A DNA stretch of 64,000 nucleotides from Cereibacter sphaeroides (lineage in GTDB: Bacteria > Pseudomonadota > Alphaproteobacteria > Rhodobacterales > Rhodobacteraceae): contig QFQS01000001.1 in assembly GCA_003243455.1 (NCBI GenBank), forward strand, positions 62,001 through 126,000. The letters run 5' to 3'. Positions within the stretch are counted from its first letter, which is position 1, and each line of letters opens with the position of its first letter. This document shows positions 7,993 through 16,318 of this stretch, piece after piece. The position numbers and the translations under genes are program-made. The notes beneath the pieces are model-generated. The model did not search any database, was not told where the DNA came from, and was given only the letters and a program-made list of their open reading frames with translations.

Positions 7993-9842
7993 CCTTCTTT
8001 CTCCCGGCCTATGATCCGGCGAAGGTAGCGCCACGTCGCGGTCCTGACATTCGCCCGCCGTCGAACTTCACGGGCATAGGCGCTGCTGTGTCGAAAGGCT
8101 GGCAGGACGCGGACGTGGCTTTCCAACGCGGTCGGCAGAGGATCGGGGAAACCGACGATCTCGCCACACAGGCAGCACAGCGCCTCGGGGTAGATCGACT
8201 GCGCAAGCTGGTCGAGGAACAGAACGCCAAGGCAATCGCGGCAGGCACACCTTCCCATGTGATCGACGCGACCACGCCAGAGGACATGCTTTCGGGTTTG
8301 GGTCCGAACGGATCGAAGCGCGTCCTTGAGATGGCGCGCGAGGATGCCAAGGCGAACCCGAGCAAATGGCAGGACATCGACCTCTCGGAAGAAGGGATCG
8401 ATACCCGCCTGACTGAACGCCGCGCGAAGGAACTGGAAGACAACGAGCAGATCATCGCGCTCTCCCCAAATCCGGGCCTGAACGACTTCGTTGGGTCTGC
8501 CGTCGCTGCGATAGCCGACCCCATCAACATCGGCCTCGCAGCGTTCGGCGGCGGCTCTGGGTCTTTCCTGCGCATCATCGGGCGCGAAGCGGCTCTGAAC
8601 GCGGGCGCTGAGGGCCTCTCGCTTCCGGGGCGGTATCGGGTCGCGGAAGAACTCGACAAGCCTGAGCCGGGCGTTCTGGAGACGCTGGCGCTAGGTGCCG
8701 TAGCCGGTGGCGTTCTCGGCGGTCTGGCTTATGGCGTGGGGCGGGGGATCGAGTATTACCGCACCCGGTCCCGCACCTCAGCACCTCCCGGTGCCGATCC
8801 CGTCTACAACTCGGCAGCCATCGGTGCGGCGGAGGATGCGATCCTTGCGGGCGAGAACCCTGTCATTGCCGCTGATGCGATCCTGCGGAAAGCCCCGCCG
8901 AGTGCCGAGTTCGTCGAAGACGTGATGGCGGATATCCAACGCGTGTCGACAGAGGTTCGTCGCCCGCTGCCTGACGACCTGAACCTGCCTCGCAGCAGCA
9001 CAGCCATTCCCGGCGATCTCGATCTGCCCCGCCTTGACGTGGAAGCCGCCACCAAGAGCGCCGCGCGGTACGCCGCAGCCAAAGAGGTTGATCCGGTCGC
9101 CTTCGATCTGCTGGAGCAAAGCCAGACCAAGGTGGACAGCTATCGCCGCTGGCTTGCAGAGATGGGCGATGCGCAGGACGGCGAGGTCCGTTCACTTCTG
9201 GATGGCATCGACGCCAAGGAAGCCGATCTCAAATCTCAACTCACGAGCATGAAGACGGGCGGGCGCCGTCAGGTCAGGGATCAACTGAGGCTCGTCGCCG
9301 CCGCACGTGAAGAAGCCGCCACCCTTTCCGGTCGCCGCGAGACGCCTGACATGAGCCAGGTGCGCCGGTCGCTGATCGAGGAAGGCCTGAAGATACGCGA
9401 CCTCGGTCCCCGCCTTGCTCGCGCGTATCGTGCGGCCAAGCCCGCCCCAGAGATGGATTTGCCGCGCGCTGCTCGCGATCAGGGGGAAGCATACCGTAGC
9501 CCCGATCCGACTGAGGCACGGGTTCCAGCCTCAGGCGAGCGCGCCCCGGATACAGCAATCCCGCCCATCGCTCAATCCTTCGATCCCGGCGCCAAGGTTC
9601 GCAGCGAATTGTTCGACAGCCCGACCGCCCCGAAAGCGCAGGAGTTCGACAACGCGCGGGTCGAGGAACTTCGGCAGTCGCTGGAGATAGAGGGGGATCG
9701 CGATTTGGGTCTGGTCTCGGAAGATGGCCGCGCCCTGACTTCGCTGTCCGACGCTCTGGCAGAGATTGACGAGATGGATGCGCTGGTTCGCGAGATGGAC
9801 TTGTGCCGCATTGGAAAGGCTACCACGGATGACGCTGGCTAA
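7989..9842 (+). CDS. Large structural protein, probable ejection protein (617 aa)
   Basis: 617 residues, start overlapping the previous stop as ATGA. The N-terminal 180 residues are soluble and helical. A hydrophobic pair follows (about 162-182 'VGSAVAAIADPINIGLAAFGG' and about 228-250 'LALGAVAGGVLGGLAYGVG'), then long charged helices and a proline-rich linker near residues 480-520. This layout of glycine-rich membrane-active helices within a huge soluble protein is common for phage inner-core proteins, and the gene lies between two other such genes. No named domain was recognised. Confidence 0.65.
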   Translation: MTFFLPAYDPAKVAPRRGPDIRPPSNFTGIGAAVSKGWQDADVAFQRGRQRIGETDDLATQAAQRLGVDRLRKLVEEQNAKAIAAGTPSHVIDATTPEDMLSGLGPNGSKRVLEMAREDAKANPSKWQDIDLSEEGIDTRLTERRAKELEDNEQIIALSPNPGLNDFVGSAVAAIADPINIGLAAFGGGSGSFLRIIGREAALNAGAEGLSLPGRYRVAEELDKPEPGVLETLALGAVAGGVLGGLAYGVGRGIEYYRTRSRTSAPPGADPVYNSAAIGAAEDAILAGENPVIAADAILRKAPPSAEFVEDVMADIQRVSTEVRRPLPDDLNLPRSSTAIPGDLDLPRLDVEAATKSAARYAAAKEVDPVAFDLLEQSQTKVDSYRRWLAEMGDAQDGEVRSLLDGIDAKEADLKSQLTSMKTGGRRQVRDQLRLVAAAREEAATLSGRRETPDMSQVRRSLIEEGLKIRDLGPRLARAYRAAKPAPEMDLPRAARDQGEAYRSPDPTEARVPASGERAPDTAIPPIAQSFDPGAKVRSELFDSPTAPKAQEFDNARVEELRQSLEIEGDRDLGLVSEDGRALTSLSDALAEIDEMDALVREMDLCRIGKATTDDAG

Positions 9843-12357
9843 CTGTCTCGCCACCAAGGCCAAGTCCGGCCTGATATCTGGCATCAAGAGCAAAGACGCG
9901 CGCGAACGTTTTAGGGTCATTTCGGAAGGCCTGATCAAGCAGGGTGAGGCGCCCGGCATCGCCTATCAGCTTGCGGCCGACCGAGTGACGGACGAGTTCA
10001 AATTCAAGGCAGCGGCACAGAAGCGGCGGTTGCTGGCGGATATCTCCGTGCGCGCCGATCTGGAAAGCCGGGTGGCGGCGAAAAGCGGCAAGGCCCTGCG
10101 GAAGCTGGCGGCAAAGACTGTCGACGATCTGGACTTCGATGCCCGCGCGATCCGTCGCCTTGCCAATAGCCGCATCACGGATTTCCTTACCACCCACAAC
10201 GCCAACCTGCTGGGCAAGGTCAAGAACCCCATGCAGTTCAAGGAGTTCATGAAGGCGGTTCGCGGCGAGGCAACCTCAGATGCAACGGCACAAGGCTTCG
10301 CGAAATCGGTCAACGACTTGAACGAGTGGTTCCGGCAGGAGTTGAACAAATACGGCTACAACATCGGCAAGCACGAGAACTGGGGCCTGCCGCATTCCCA
10401 CAATGCAATGGCGATCGGCACCAAGGGGCTGGATCAGTGGCGCACCGACATCAAGCCGCTGCTGGACTGGTCGCGCATGACCGACGAGACGATAGGCGAA
10501 CCCTTCCGCGCTACCCCGTCTGAAGCGTTTCAGGACGAGTTTCTGGCGAACGTCTACGGGAACATCACCTATGGCCGGAACAGCAAGAGCGCCGAATGGG
10601 ATCGCTCCAAGCTGAAAGGCGGCAATCCTCTCGAAAAGCATCGCGTCCTGGAGTTCAAGGACACCGATGCCTGGGCCGCTTATAACCAGAAATACGGCTC
10701 TGCATCCCCCTTCAACACGCTGATGCAGCACATCGACCACATGTCCCGCGAGTTGGCGATGGCGCGGCGCTTCGGCAGGGACCATGAGGCCGCCGTCGAC
10801 TACATGGGGCAGTTGATCACCAGGAAGAACCGCGAAACCGCCTCGGGCGCTGTGGAAAACATGAAAGCTGAGGGCAACGTCGCGCTGGCAAAAAACATGG
10901 TCAGGGTCATGTCGGGCGGTATCGGCCCGAAAAGCTACCTCGGCGCTGTCTCAGCGAAATTCTTCAGCACGACGCGCAAGGTTCTGAACTCGGCGCTGCT
11001 GGACCGGGCGGTAGTCATCTCGATCCCTTCCGACCTCAACTCTGCGCGCATGGCTGCTCAGGCGGTTGAGATGAACCCGGCGAACTTCATGTCGGACTAT
11101 GTGAACCTCATGCGCGACAGCCTGAAGGACGGCGGCGCGACCCGCGAGGACTTCCTGCGGCAGGGCTGGATTGCCGACAGCTTCGCGAACCCCGGCGTCA
11201 CCATGTCCCGCTATCAGGATGAAGGTTTCGCCGCCGAATGGGCCGACGTCATGTCGAACGCTGCGATGCAAATCCAAGGTCTGACGGCGCATACCGACAA
11301 CCTGAAGATGGCGGTGCAGAAGAGCTGGGCCGCGCACTTCGCATCGGTTCGCGGGCTGGCGTTCGATCAGTTGCCTGAAACGCTCCGCAAGGAAATGACA
11401 GAGACAGGTGGGATCACCGCTGCGGATTGGGATGCGTTCCGATCCTCTGGCGGGGAATACGTGGCCGGCAATGGCGCGACCTTCCTCAGCCCGATCTACT
11501 GGCAGAAGGCGACCTCGTTGCCGCAGGATCAGGCCGACGAGATTTACCTCAAGATGCAGTCCTTCGTGGAGAAATGGACCGAGCGCGCCGTCCCCTCGGG
11601 CAGCCTTGTCGCGAAGGGCTATGTCGATCCGAAAGCCTATGGACTGGCTCCCGGTTCTGCGCCTTACGAACTGATCAAGAGCGCGGGCATGTTCAAGTCT
11701 TTCGTCGGCGCGTTCACGATGAACCAGGTCCGCATGATCAGCGGCACGAACAAGCACTGGTCAGGCGCGACGGGCAAAGGCGCGAAGGCTGCGTATATCG
11801 CTGAACTCGTCGCCAGCACGACCGCCGTGGGGGCCTTGGGCATCCAGATCAACGAGATGCTGATGGGCCGCGATCCGCAGCCGATGAACGATGACATGTT
11901 CTGGTGGCGCTCTATCCTGCGCGGCGGCGGGCTGGGGCCGATAGGGGACATCCTCTCGACCGGCGCGACCTCATGGGGTGGCGGGCTGTCTGGTTATCTC
12001 GCAGGGCCTATCGCTCAAGCGGGCGGTGACGTCCTGAAACTGACCATCGGCAACGTCGCGCAGGCCTATTCCCAAGTGGTGAACGGCGACGAGATCGACC
12101 TGAACCTTGTCGAGGACACGGCGAAATTCATCTCGCGCTACACGCCCATGGGGCAGTCTCCGGTTCTCGCGGGTGGCGCCGCTTTCGACCGGCTGGTGCT
12201 GGATCAATTGCAGATGGCGCTTGATCCCGGCGCTGCTGATGCGATGGTCAAAGCGGCCAAGCGGCGGCAGAACCTCTACGGCAACGGTAGCTGGTGGATG
12301 CCTGGGTCTGCTCTGCCGAACCGCGCGCCAAATCTCGGAAATGCCCTCGGGCAGTAG
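9829..12357 (+). CDS. Large internal virion protein (842 aa)
   Basis: 842 residues from ATG 9829, overlapping the previous gene by 14 bases. Mostly helical; about residues 645-665 and 690-720 are hydrophobic. The C-terminus ends in a 'RRQNLYGNGSWWMPGSALP' block, of the K....G...WW.PG...P type seen at the ends of very large inner virion proteins of podovirus-like phages. It is the last of three consecutive large genes and is followed at once by the control motif and the tail fibre. No enzymatic motif was found. The ejection role is inferred from order and size. Confidence 0.65.
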   Translation: MTLANCLATKAKSGLISGIKSKDARERFRVISEGLIKQGEAPGIAYQLAADRVTDEFKFKAAAQKRRLLADISVRADLESRVAAKSGKALRKLAAKTVDDLDFDARAIRRLANSRITDFLTTHNANLLGKVKNPMQFKEFMKAVRGEATSDATAQGFAKSVNDLNEWFRQELNKYGYNIGKHENWGLPHSHNAMAIGTKGLDQWRTDIKPLLDWSRMTDETIGEPFRATPSEAFQDEFLANVYGNITYGRNSKSAEWDRSKLKGGNPLEKHRVLEFKDTDAWAAYNQKYGSASPFNTLMQHIDHMSRELAMARRFGRDHEAAVDYMGQLITRKNRETASGAVENMKAEGNVALAKNMVRVMSGGIGPKSYLGAVSAKFFSTTRKVLNSALLDRAVVISIPSDLNSARMAAQAVEMNPANFMSDYVNLMRDSLKDGGATREDFLRQGWIADSFANPGVTMSRYQDEGFAAEWADVMSNAAMQIQGLTAHTDNLKMAVQKSWAAHFASVRGLAFDQLPETLRKEMTETGGITAADWDAFRSSGGEYVAGNGATFLSPIYWQKATSLPQDQADEIYLKMQSFVEKWTERAVPSGSLVAKGYVDPKAYGLAPGSAPYELIKSAGMFKSFVGAFTMNQVRMISGTNKHWSGATGKGAKAAYIAELVASTTAVGALGIQINEMLMGRDPQPMNDDMFWWRSILRGGGLGPIGDILSTGATSWGGGLSGYLAGPIAQAGGDVLKLTIGNVAQAYSQVVNGDEIDLNLVEDTAKFISRYTPMGQSPVLAGGAAFDRLVLDQLQMALDPGAADAMVKAAKRRQNLYGNGSWWMPGSALPNRAPNLGNALGQ

Positions 12358-12369
12358 GTGCATTCTTTT
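12358..12369 (+). promoter_or_regulatory. Candidate late-gene control motif, copy 2
   Basis: GTGCATTCTTTT starting directly after the TAG of the preceding gene and lying 29 bases before the tail fibre ATG at 12399; identical to the copy at 2249-2260. The 41-base gap is one of only two gaps above 30 bases in the structural part of the operon. No Shine-Dalgarno sequence stands before the ATG. Confidence 0.35.
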
Positions 12370-12398
12370 AAGAGCGCTCCTGCGGGCAATTTCCCGCC

Positions 12399-13679
12399 AT
12401 GGCGATTGTAGACCCTGCCCCCCGTTCAACCTCATGGACACTCGGCTTCACGTCGGCGGGCCCCTTCTATGTGGGCTTCCGGCTGTTCGATGCCGACAAG
12501 CTGGACGTCTATGTCGATGGCGTCAGGACGACAGACTTCACCATCTCGTCAAATTTCCGCAATGGCTATGACGACAACGCCACGATCACCTTCAACGCGC
12601 CCCTCACCTCTGGCACTGATGTCATTGTCGATGGATCCCTGACGCCCCGGCGCGAAATCGAATATGCGCCGAATGACCGTTCCCTTACCACCAAGTTAAA
12701 CAATGAACTGGCGCGCATCTGGTCCGTGCTGTCTGAGGTCAAGCGCGATACGGGCCGGTCCCTCCGCGGTTTCACAGGTATTGACCCAGACGCATCCATG
12801 ACCATGGCGAGCATCGTCAACGCCGTCGCCTATGCGACCCAGGCTGGCGCCAGTGCCATTGCTGCCGCTGCCTCTGCCGCCGCCGCTCTTGTCTCGAAGA
12901 ACGCCTCTGAAGCTGCTGCTGCTACGTCGGTTGCCAACGCGGCACTCTTGGGCGCGTGGCGCGGCCCATGGACTGGCCCCGGCACAAATTTCGCGGCGGG
13001 TGATCGGACATCCATCAACGGCGCGACCTATTACGCGACCGTCGCCCACACCTCATCGGCGTCTTTCGCGACAGACCAAGGGCTAGGGCGCTGGGGCATC
13101 GTCGCAGAGAAGGGCGCGACCGGGGCGGGGACTGGCGACCTTTTGGCCGCGCAGAACCTGAACGACGTGGCCAGCAAGCCGACAGCCCGCTCGAACCTCG
13201 GTCTCGGCTCCATCGCCACGCAAGCAGCATCGGCTGTCGCCATCACGGGCGGCGCGATCAGCGGTATCACGGACCTTCCGGTCGCGGATGGTGGCACCGG
13301 GGCAAGCACCGGGGCAGGCGCAATCGCCAATTTCGGCATCACCGCGACCATCGCAGAACTCAACGCCATTGACGGCGTGACCACGCCCGGCACGAACATG
13401 ATCCGTGCGGCGACTGCGGCGGCACAGCTTGCCCTTGTGGGCGGTATGCCCGTGGCAATTGCTGGCGCGGCCCCCGGTCAGGTTATTGGCATCTCATCCG
13501 GGGCAGGCTCGATCCTTTATCTCCCTGCAGGCGGCACGTGGGCTTACTTCGCTTGGGCCAACAACGTCAGCTCGGGCGTGGACAGCTTCATAACCGCAGG
13601 CGTCAACGCGGGCGGCACGGCAATCCTCGGGCCTTCGGTCGCCCACCAGGTCCTCGGCTTCGCATGGAGAATTTCCTGA
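12399..13679 (+). CDS. Tail fibre protein with T7 gp17-type N-terminal domain
   Basis: 426 residues. Residues 1-130 match the virion-attachment domain of T7-like fibres: 'FYVGFRLFDADKLDVYVDG', a 'DNATITFNAPLTSGTDVIV' strand pair and 'RSLTTKLNNELARIWSVL'. An alanine-rich, probably coiled-coil segment follows (about 140-185), then a carbohydrate-binding-like 'GAWRGPWTGPGTNFAAGD' motif, and fibre repeats with 'NLNDVASKPTARSNLGLG' near residue 255. The C-terminus is short and beta-rich. The fibre may serve as an adaptor for the larger tailspike encoded downstream rather than being the sole receptor-binding protein. Confidence 0.82.
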   Translation: MAIVDPAPRSTSWTLGFTSAGPFYVGFRLFDADKLDVYVDGVRTTDFTISSNFRNGYDDNATITFNAPLTSGTDVIVDGSLTPRREIEYAPNDRSLTTKLNNELARIWSVLSEVKRDTGRSLRGFTGIDPDASMTMASIVNAVAYATQAGASAIAAAASAAAALVSKNASEAAAATSVANAALLGAWRGPWTGPGTNFAAGDRTSINGATYYATVAHTSSASFATDQGLGRWGIVAEKGATGAGTGDLLAAQNLNDVASKPTARSNLGLGSIATQAASAVAITGGAISGITDLPVADGGTGASTGAGAIANFGITATIAELNAIDGVTTPGTNMIRAATAAAQLALVGGMPVAIAGAAPGQVIGISSGAGSILYLPAGGTWAYFAWANNVSSGVDSFITAGVNAGGTAILGPSVAHQVLGFAWRIS

Positions 13680-14149
13680 TGACCCTGACCTCAGTCACAT
13701 GGCGCAGGCAGGACGGGTCTTTCGTGGGCATCGTTGACGGCCGCCCGCATCATATCACCGAGAGTAGCCCCTATTACACGGCAGCGGCTTCGGTTGGGCA
13801 TCTTGCGCCCTTTGAGCCTGAACCCGAGCCAGTAGGCATAGAGCAGCAGCGTTCCGTCTGGTCGATGTCTGACGTGCAGTTCGCCATCGCGGCGTCCTCG
13901 GCCCCGTTCAACTTCATGACCGATGAGGAGGCGCAGGAGTGGGCGGGTGCGGGCGTGATCCCTGCAATCGGTCTCGCAGCCCTTGCAACGATCCCCGACA
14001 CAGAGGCTCGCCGCGAGGCCACAATCCGCTTCCGTGGCGCACGCACGTTCGCTCGGCTGGACCCGTTCATCACCGACCTTCTTCAGCCGTTCCTGAGCGT
14101 GTCCGATGAAATGATGGACGCCTTTTTCCAACTCGGAATGTCGAAGTGA
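13679..14149 (+). CDS. Phage protein of unknown function after the tail fibre (156 aa)
   Basis: Start taken at ATG 13679, which overlaps the fibre stop (TGATG); an in-frame ATG at 13664 is possible. An N-terminal beta part (TWRRQDGSFVGIVDGRPHHI) and a C-terminal helical part (about 60-156, with 'SVWSMSDVQFAIAA' and 'TFARLDPFITDLLQPF') suggest two regions. Position directly behind a fibre gene is typical for fibre assembly chaperones, but no recognised chaperone motif is present. The next gene starts with a GTG inside its stop codon. Confidence 0.65.
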   Translation: MTLTSVTWRRQDGSFVGIVDGRPHHITESSPYYTAAASVGHLAPFEPEPEPVGIEQQRSVWSMSDVQFAIAASSAPFNFMTDEEAQEWAGAGVIPAIGLAALATIPDTEARREATIRFRGARTFARLDPFITDLLQPFLSVSDEMMDAFFQLGMSK

Positions 14150-14472
14150 ACTGGCTGGTTGATCTCCTGAAATCGCCGTCCTCGTTTCAGAGCGACCCGT
14201 GGGGCTACGTCCGCAACCAGATGGGCCATGCCTACATCGTCGGTGGTGGCTTGGCGCTTCTCGGAGTGCCGCTGTGGCTGATCTTCGCGGGCTACCTCGC
14301 GTGGGAAGCGACCCAGTATTTCGCCTTCCGCGCTGAGCTCTGGGACAATTTCGACGACATCGCGCATGTGATGCTGATCGCTGTCGCCGCGCAGTTCCGC
14401 ATTCCCGAACTCCTGCTGTGCCACGCGCTCTTTGTCGCCGCCGGGTTCTTCTGTCGGAGGCCAGCCGCATGA
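14146..14472 (+). CDS. Small phage membrane protein in the lysis region (108 aa)
   Basis: Starts with GTG overlapping the previous stop (GTGA). Two to three hydrophobic segments are visible: about residues 31-50 (YIVGGGLALLGVPLWLIFAG), a weak one at about 71-81 and 87-102 (LLLCHALFVAAGFFC). A charged loop (RAELWDNFDDIAH) lies between. It opens the lysis cassette and could be a holin or antiholin, but a structural or exclusion role cannot be ruled out. The next gene starts in its stop codon (ATGA). Confidence 0.7.
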   Translation: MNWLVDLLKSPSSFQSDPWGYVRNQMGHAYIVGGGLALLGVPLWLIFAGYLAWEATQYFAFRAELWDNFDDIAHVMLIAVAAQFRIPELLLCHALFVAAGFFCRRPAA

Positions 14473-14819
14473 CGCAGATGATCGAGAACAGCGACCGGGG
14501 GATCACCTTGAACAAGGGCCTCGCATGGACGCTGGCCACCGGCCTTCTTGTGGGCGGTCTCTGGGTCGGCAACACCGTCACCGGCCTCCAGAGTGCCGCT
14601 GGTCAGCTGACATCTGCGCTGACGGACATAAAGGCAGAGGTTCGCGACGGCAGGGCTGTAGACGCCGCGATGGATGGCCGGGTCCGCACGCTGGAAAACA
14701 CGGCCACCAGATCGGGCGCCCAGTATGAGGCACTTTCCCGCTCGCTCGATGAAGTCAAGGCAACGTTGCGCGATCAGACCGATCTGTTGCGGCGCATCTC
14801 TGTGGAGGACACCCGATGA
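14469..14819 (+). CDS. Small membrane-anchored coiled-coil phage protein (116 aa)
   Basis: ATG 14469 overlaps the previous stop. One membrane segment at about residues 17-36 (GLAWTLATGLLVGGLWVG) is followed by a charged helix with heptad-like spacing (about 40-110), predicted to be outside or inside as a coiled coil. The protein lacks a signal peptidase site. Proteins of this build are common in phage lysis regions as holin-associated or antiholin-like proteins. Both neighbours overlap by four bases, so it is translated together with the holin candidate downstream. Confidence 0.7.
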   Translation: MTQMIENSDRGITLNKGLAWTLATGLLVGGLWVGNTVTGLQSAAGQLTSALTDIKAEVRDGRAVDAAMDGRVRTLENTATRSGAQYEALSRSLDEVKATLRDQTDLLRRISVEDTR

Positions 14820-15064
14820 ACCTGATCTGGAACTGGAAAGCCGTTCTCACCAAGGGATTTTCGTCCCTGTTCAACTACGGCACCATACTTTTCGCCGTCA
14901 TGGAACTCGTGCAATCCTGGTCGCCTGAAACGCTGTCGTTCCTCGACGCTCTATTCAAGGTCGCGCCGGGAACGTTCGCCGGGCTTGCGGTGATCTGTGG
15001 CATCCTCTCGGGGATCGGGCGGATCATCAAGCAGCCGTCGGTCAGCAAGGATGCCGACCAATGA
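14816..15064 (+). CDS. Holin candidate (82 aa)
   Basis: 82 residues with two hydrophobic segments, about 15-33 (SSLFNYGTILFAVMELVQS) and 48-68 (VAPGTFAGLAVICGILSGIGR), a short positive C-terminus (RIIKQPS), and no other domain. Size, two-helix layout and position one overlap before the amidase gene fit a small class II-like holin that lets the endolysin reach the wall. Start and stop overlap the neighbours by four bases each. The holin call is by layout only. Confidence 0.65.
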   Translation: MNLIWNWKAVLTKGFSSLFNYGTILFAVMELVQSWSPETLSFLDALFKVAPGTFAGLAVICGILSGIGRIIKQPSVSKDADQ

Positions 15065-15546
15065 GCGGCCTCACCGGGATTGTCATGCACTGGACGGCTG
15101 GCGGCCCGCGCGCTTCTGCCCTCGATCGCCAGCACTATCACTTCATGGTTCAGCAGGATTGCCAGATCATCGCTGGCATCCATGCGCCCGAGGCAAACAT
15201 CGCGCCAAAGCAGGGCGCCTATGCCGCGCACACGCTCAATGCCAACACCGGTCGGATCGGCGTGGCTCTTTGCGGCATGATGGGCGCGGGCGAGGCCCCC
15301 TTCACCGCTGGCCAAGCCCCGATCAACGAGGATCAGGTCTACGCCTTCTGCAAGATGATCGCGGGGCTGGCGAAAAAATACGGGATCAAGGTCGACCGCC
15401 AGCACGTACTTTCCCATGCTGAGGTGCAACCGACGCTCGGCATCAAGCAGCGCGGCAAGTGGGACATCACGTGGCTTCCCGGCATGGCTCACCCCGACAA
15501 CCCCGTGAAAGTCGGCGACCAACTGCGGGCCAAGATACTCCTGTGA
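15061..15546 (+). CDS. Endolysin, N-acetylmuramoyl-L-alanine amidase
   Basis: 161 residues, similar in length to T7 lysozyme (151). It has the Amidase_2 zinc fold: His10 in 'GIVMHWTAGG', His119 in 'RQHVLSHAEV' and probably Asp135 in 'RGKWDITW' as ligands, the last in place of the cysteine used by T7. There is no signal sequence, so export depends on the holin. It cuts the amide bond between MurNAc and the stem peptide. It sits between the holin candidate and the spanin pair, overlapping both. Whether it also inhibits an RNA polymerase, as T7 lysozyme does, cannot be seen. Confidence 0.9.
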   Translation: MSGLTGIVMHWTAGGPRASALDRQHYHFMVQQDCQIIAGIHAPEANIAPKQGAYAAHTLNANTGRIGVALCGMMGAGEAPFTAGQAPINEDQVYAFCKMIAGLAKKYGIKVDRQHVLSHAEVQPTLGIKQRGKWDITWLPGMAHPDNPVKVGDQLRAKILL

Positions 15547-15839
15547 TGCGCCCGTGGCTCATAGCCGCGTTTCTAGCAGCCATCCTCGCCTCCGGGGCCA
15601 TCGGATACCGGCAAGGCAAGGTGGTCACTGAGGCGGCGTATCTGCGCGATCTGGATGCCGCCCGCCAACGTGCATTCGATGCGGCGAACCTCGCGAGCAA
15701 GAAAGAGGCCGAGCGATTGGCTCTGGAAGCACAGCGAGACGAACTTGCGCGCGAACTCGACGCAGCAGCCTATGCGGACCCTGACGGTAGCCGTCCTGCC
15801 CTCTCTGCTGGCAGCGTGCGCCGCATCGGGCGTCGTTGA
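15546..15839 (+). CDS. Inner-membrane spanin (Rz-like)
   Basis: 97 residues from ATG 15546, overlapping the amidase stop (TGATG). One N-terminal membrane anchor at about residues 4-21 (WLIAAFLAAILASGAIGY) is followed by a long charged helix (about 22-80) rich in Ala, Glu, Arg and Lys, the periplasmic coiled coil of an i-spanin. The outer-membrane partner gene starts inside it at 15772 in another frame, the classic embedded arrangement. Spanins complete lysis by fusing inner and outer membranes. Confidence 0.8.
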   Translation: MRPWLIAAFLAAILASGAIGYRQGKVVTEAAYLRDLDAARQRAFDAANLASKKEAERLALEAQRDELARELDAAAYADPDGSRPALSAGSVRRIGRR

Positions 15840-16020
15840 ACCCCTCGCGCCACCTCCCAGCCTGACAGCCCCCTGCAAGCGCCCTGTGGCCCTGCCTGAC
15901 CGCGACATGACCCAGGCAGAGGTCGAGGTCGCTTGGGGGTCTGACCGGTCTCGCCTTCGCTCCTGCGCCGATCAACTGGACGGGCTGGCCGCATGGGTCG
16001 CGCCCCCTAGCAAGGAGTGA
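15772..16020 (+). CDS. Outer-membrane spanin lipoprotein (Rz1-like)
   Basis: 82 residues in the +1 frame relative to the Rz-like gene, overlapping it by 68 bases and extending beyond it. The start MRTLTVAVLPSLLAAC gives a short signal peptide with lipobox LAAC and Cys16 as lipidated residue. A proline-rich stretch follows (EPLAPPPSLTAP), as in Rz1, and a C-terminal helix. A longer frame beginning at 15655 lacks a signal peptide and is rejected. Together with the gene before it this forms a two-component spanin. Confidence 0.8.
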   Translation: MRTLTVAVLPSLLAACAASGVVEPLAPPPSLTAPCKRPVALPDRDMTQAEVEVAWGSDRSRLRSCADQLDGLAAWVAPPSKE

Positions 16021-16024
16021 ACCC

Positions 16025-16318
16025 ATGGCCGCCCGCAATACGACGATCTTAATTCCACAGCGCGTCTGGACCGAACTTACCGCCTCGGACGTGACGGCAG
16101 CGACTTGGTGCAACAAGGGCGGCAGCACGATCTGGATCACCGCCACGGCAGGCACGACGCCTACCTCTGGCGACAGGAGCGGCGCAATTCCTGCAGCCCC
16201 CAACGTCATCACCGTCTCGTCCTTCACGCTGGCCCTCCTGTTCCCCGGCGTGACGGGTGCGGTTCGCATCTGGGCGTGGGCTGAAATCCCGACCGAGTGC
16301 TTCATCAGCCATGCATAG
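16025..16318 (+). CDS. Small beta-rich phage protein (97 aa)
   Basis: Starts after AAGGAGTGAACCC and overlaps the next start by eight bases. The sequence opens 'AARNTTILIPQRVWTELTA' and is threonine-rich with alternating hydrophobics, typical of a beta-sandwich virion protein. No signal peptide or membrane segment. It begins the second tail block behind the lysis genes, ahead of the FN3 protein and the tailspike, so a tail or decoration role is likely but unproved. Confidence 0.65.
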   Translation: MAARNTTILIPQRVWTELTASDVTAATWCNKGGSTIWITATAGTTPTSGDRSGAIPAAPNVITVSSFTLALLFPGVTGAVRIWAWAEIPTECFISHA

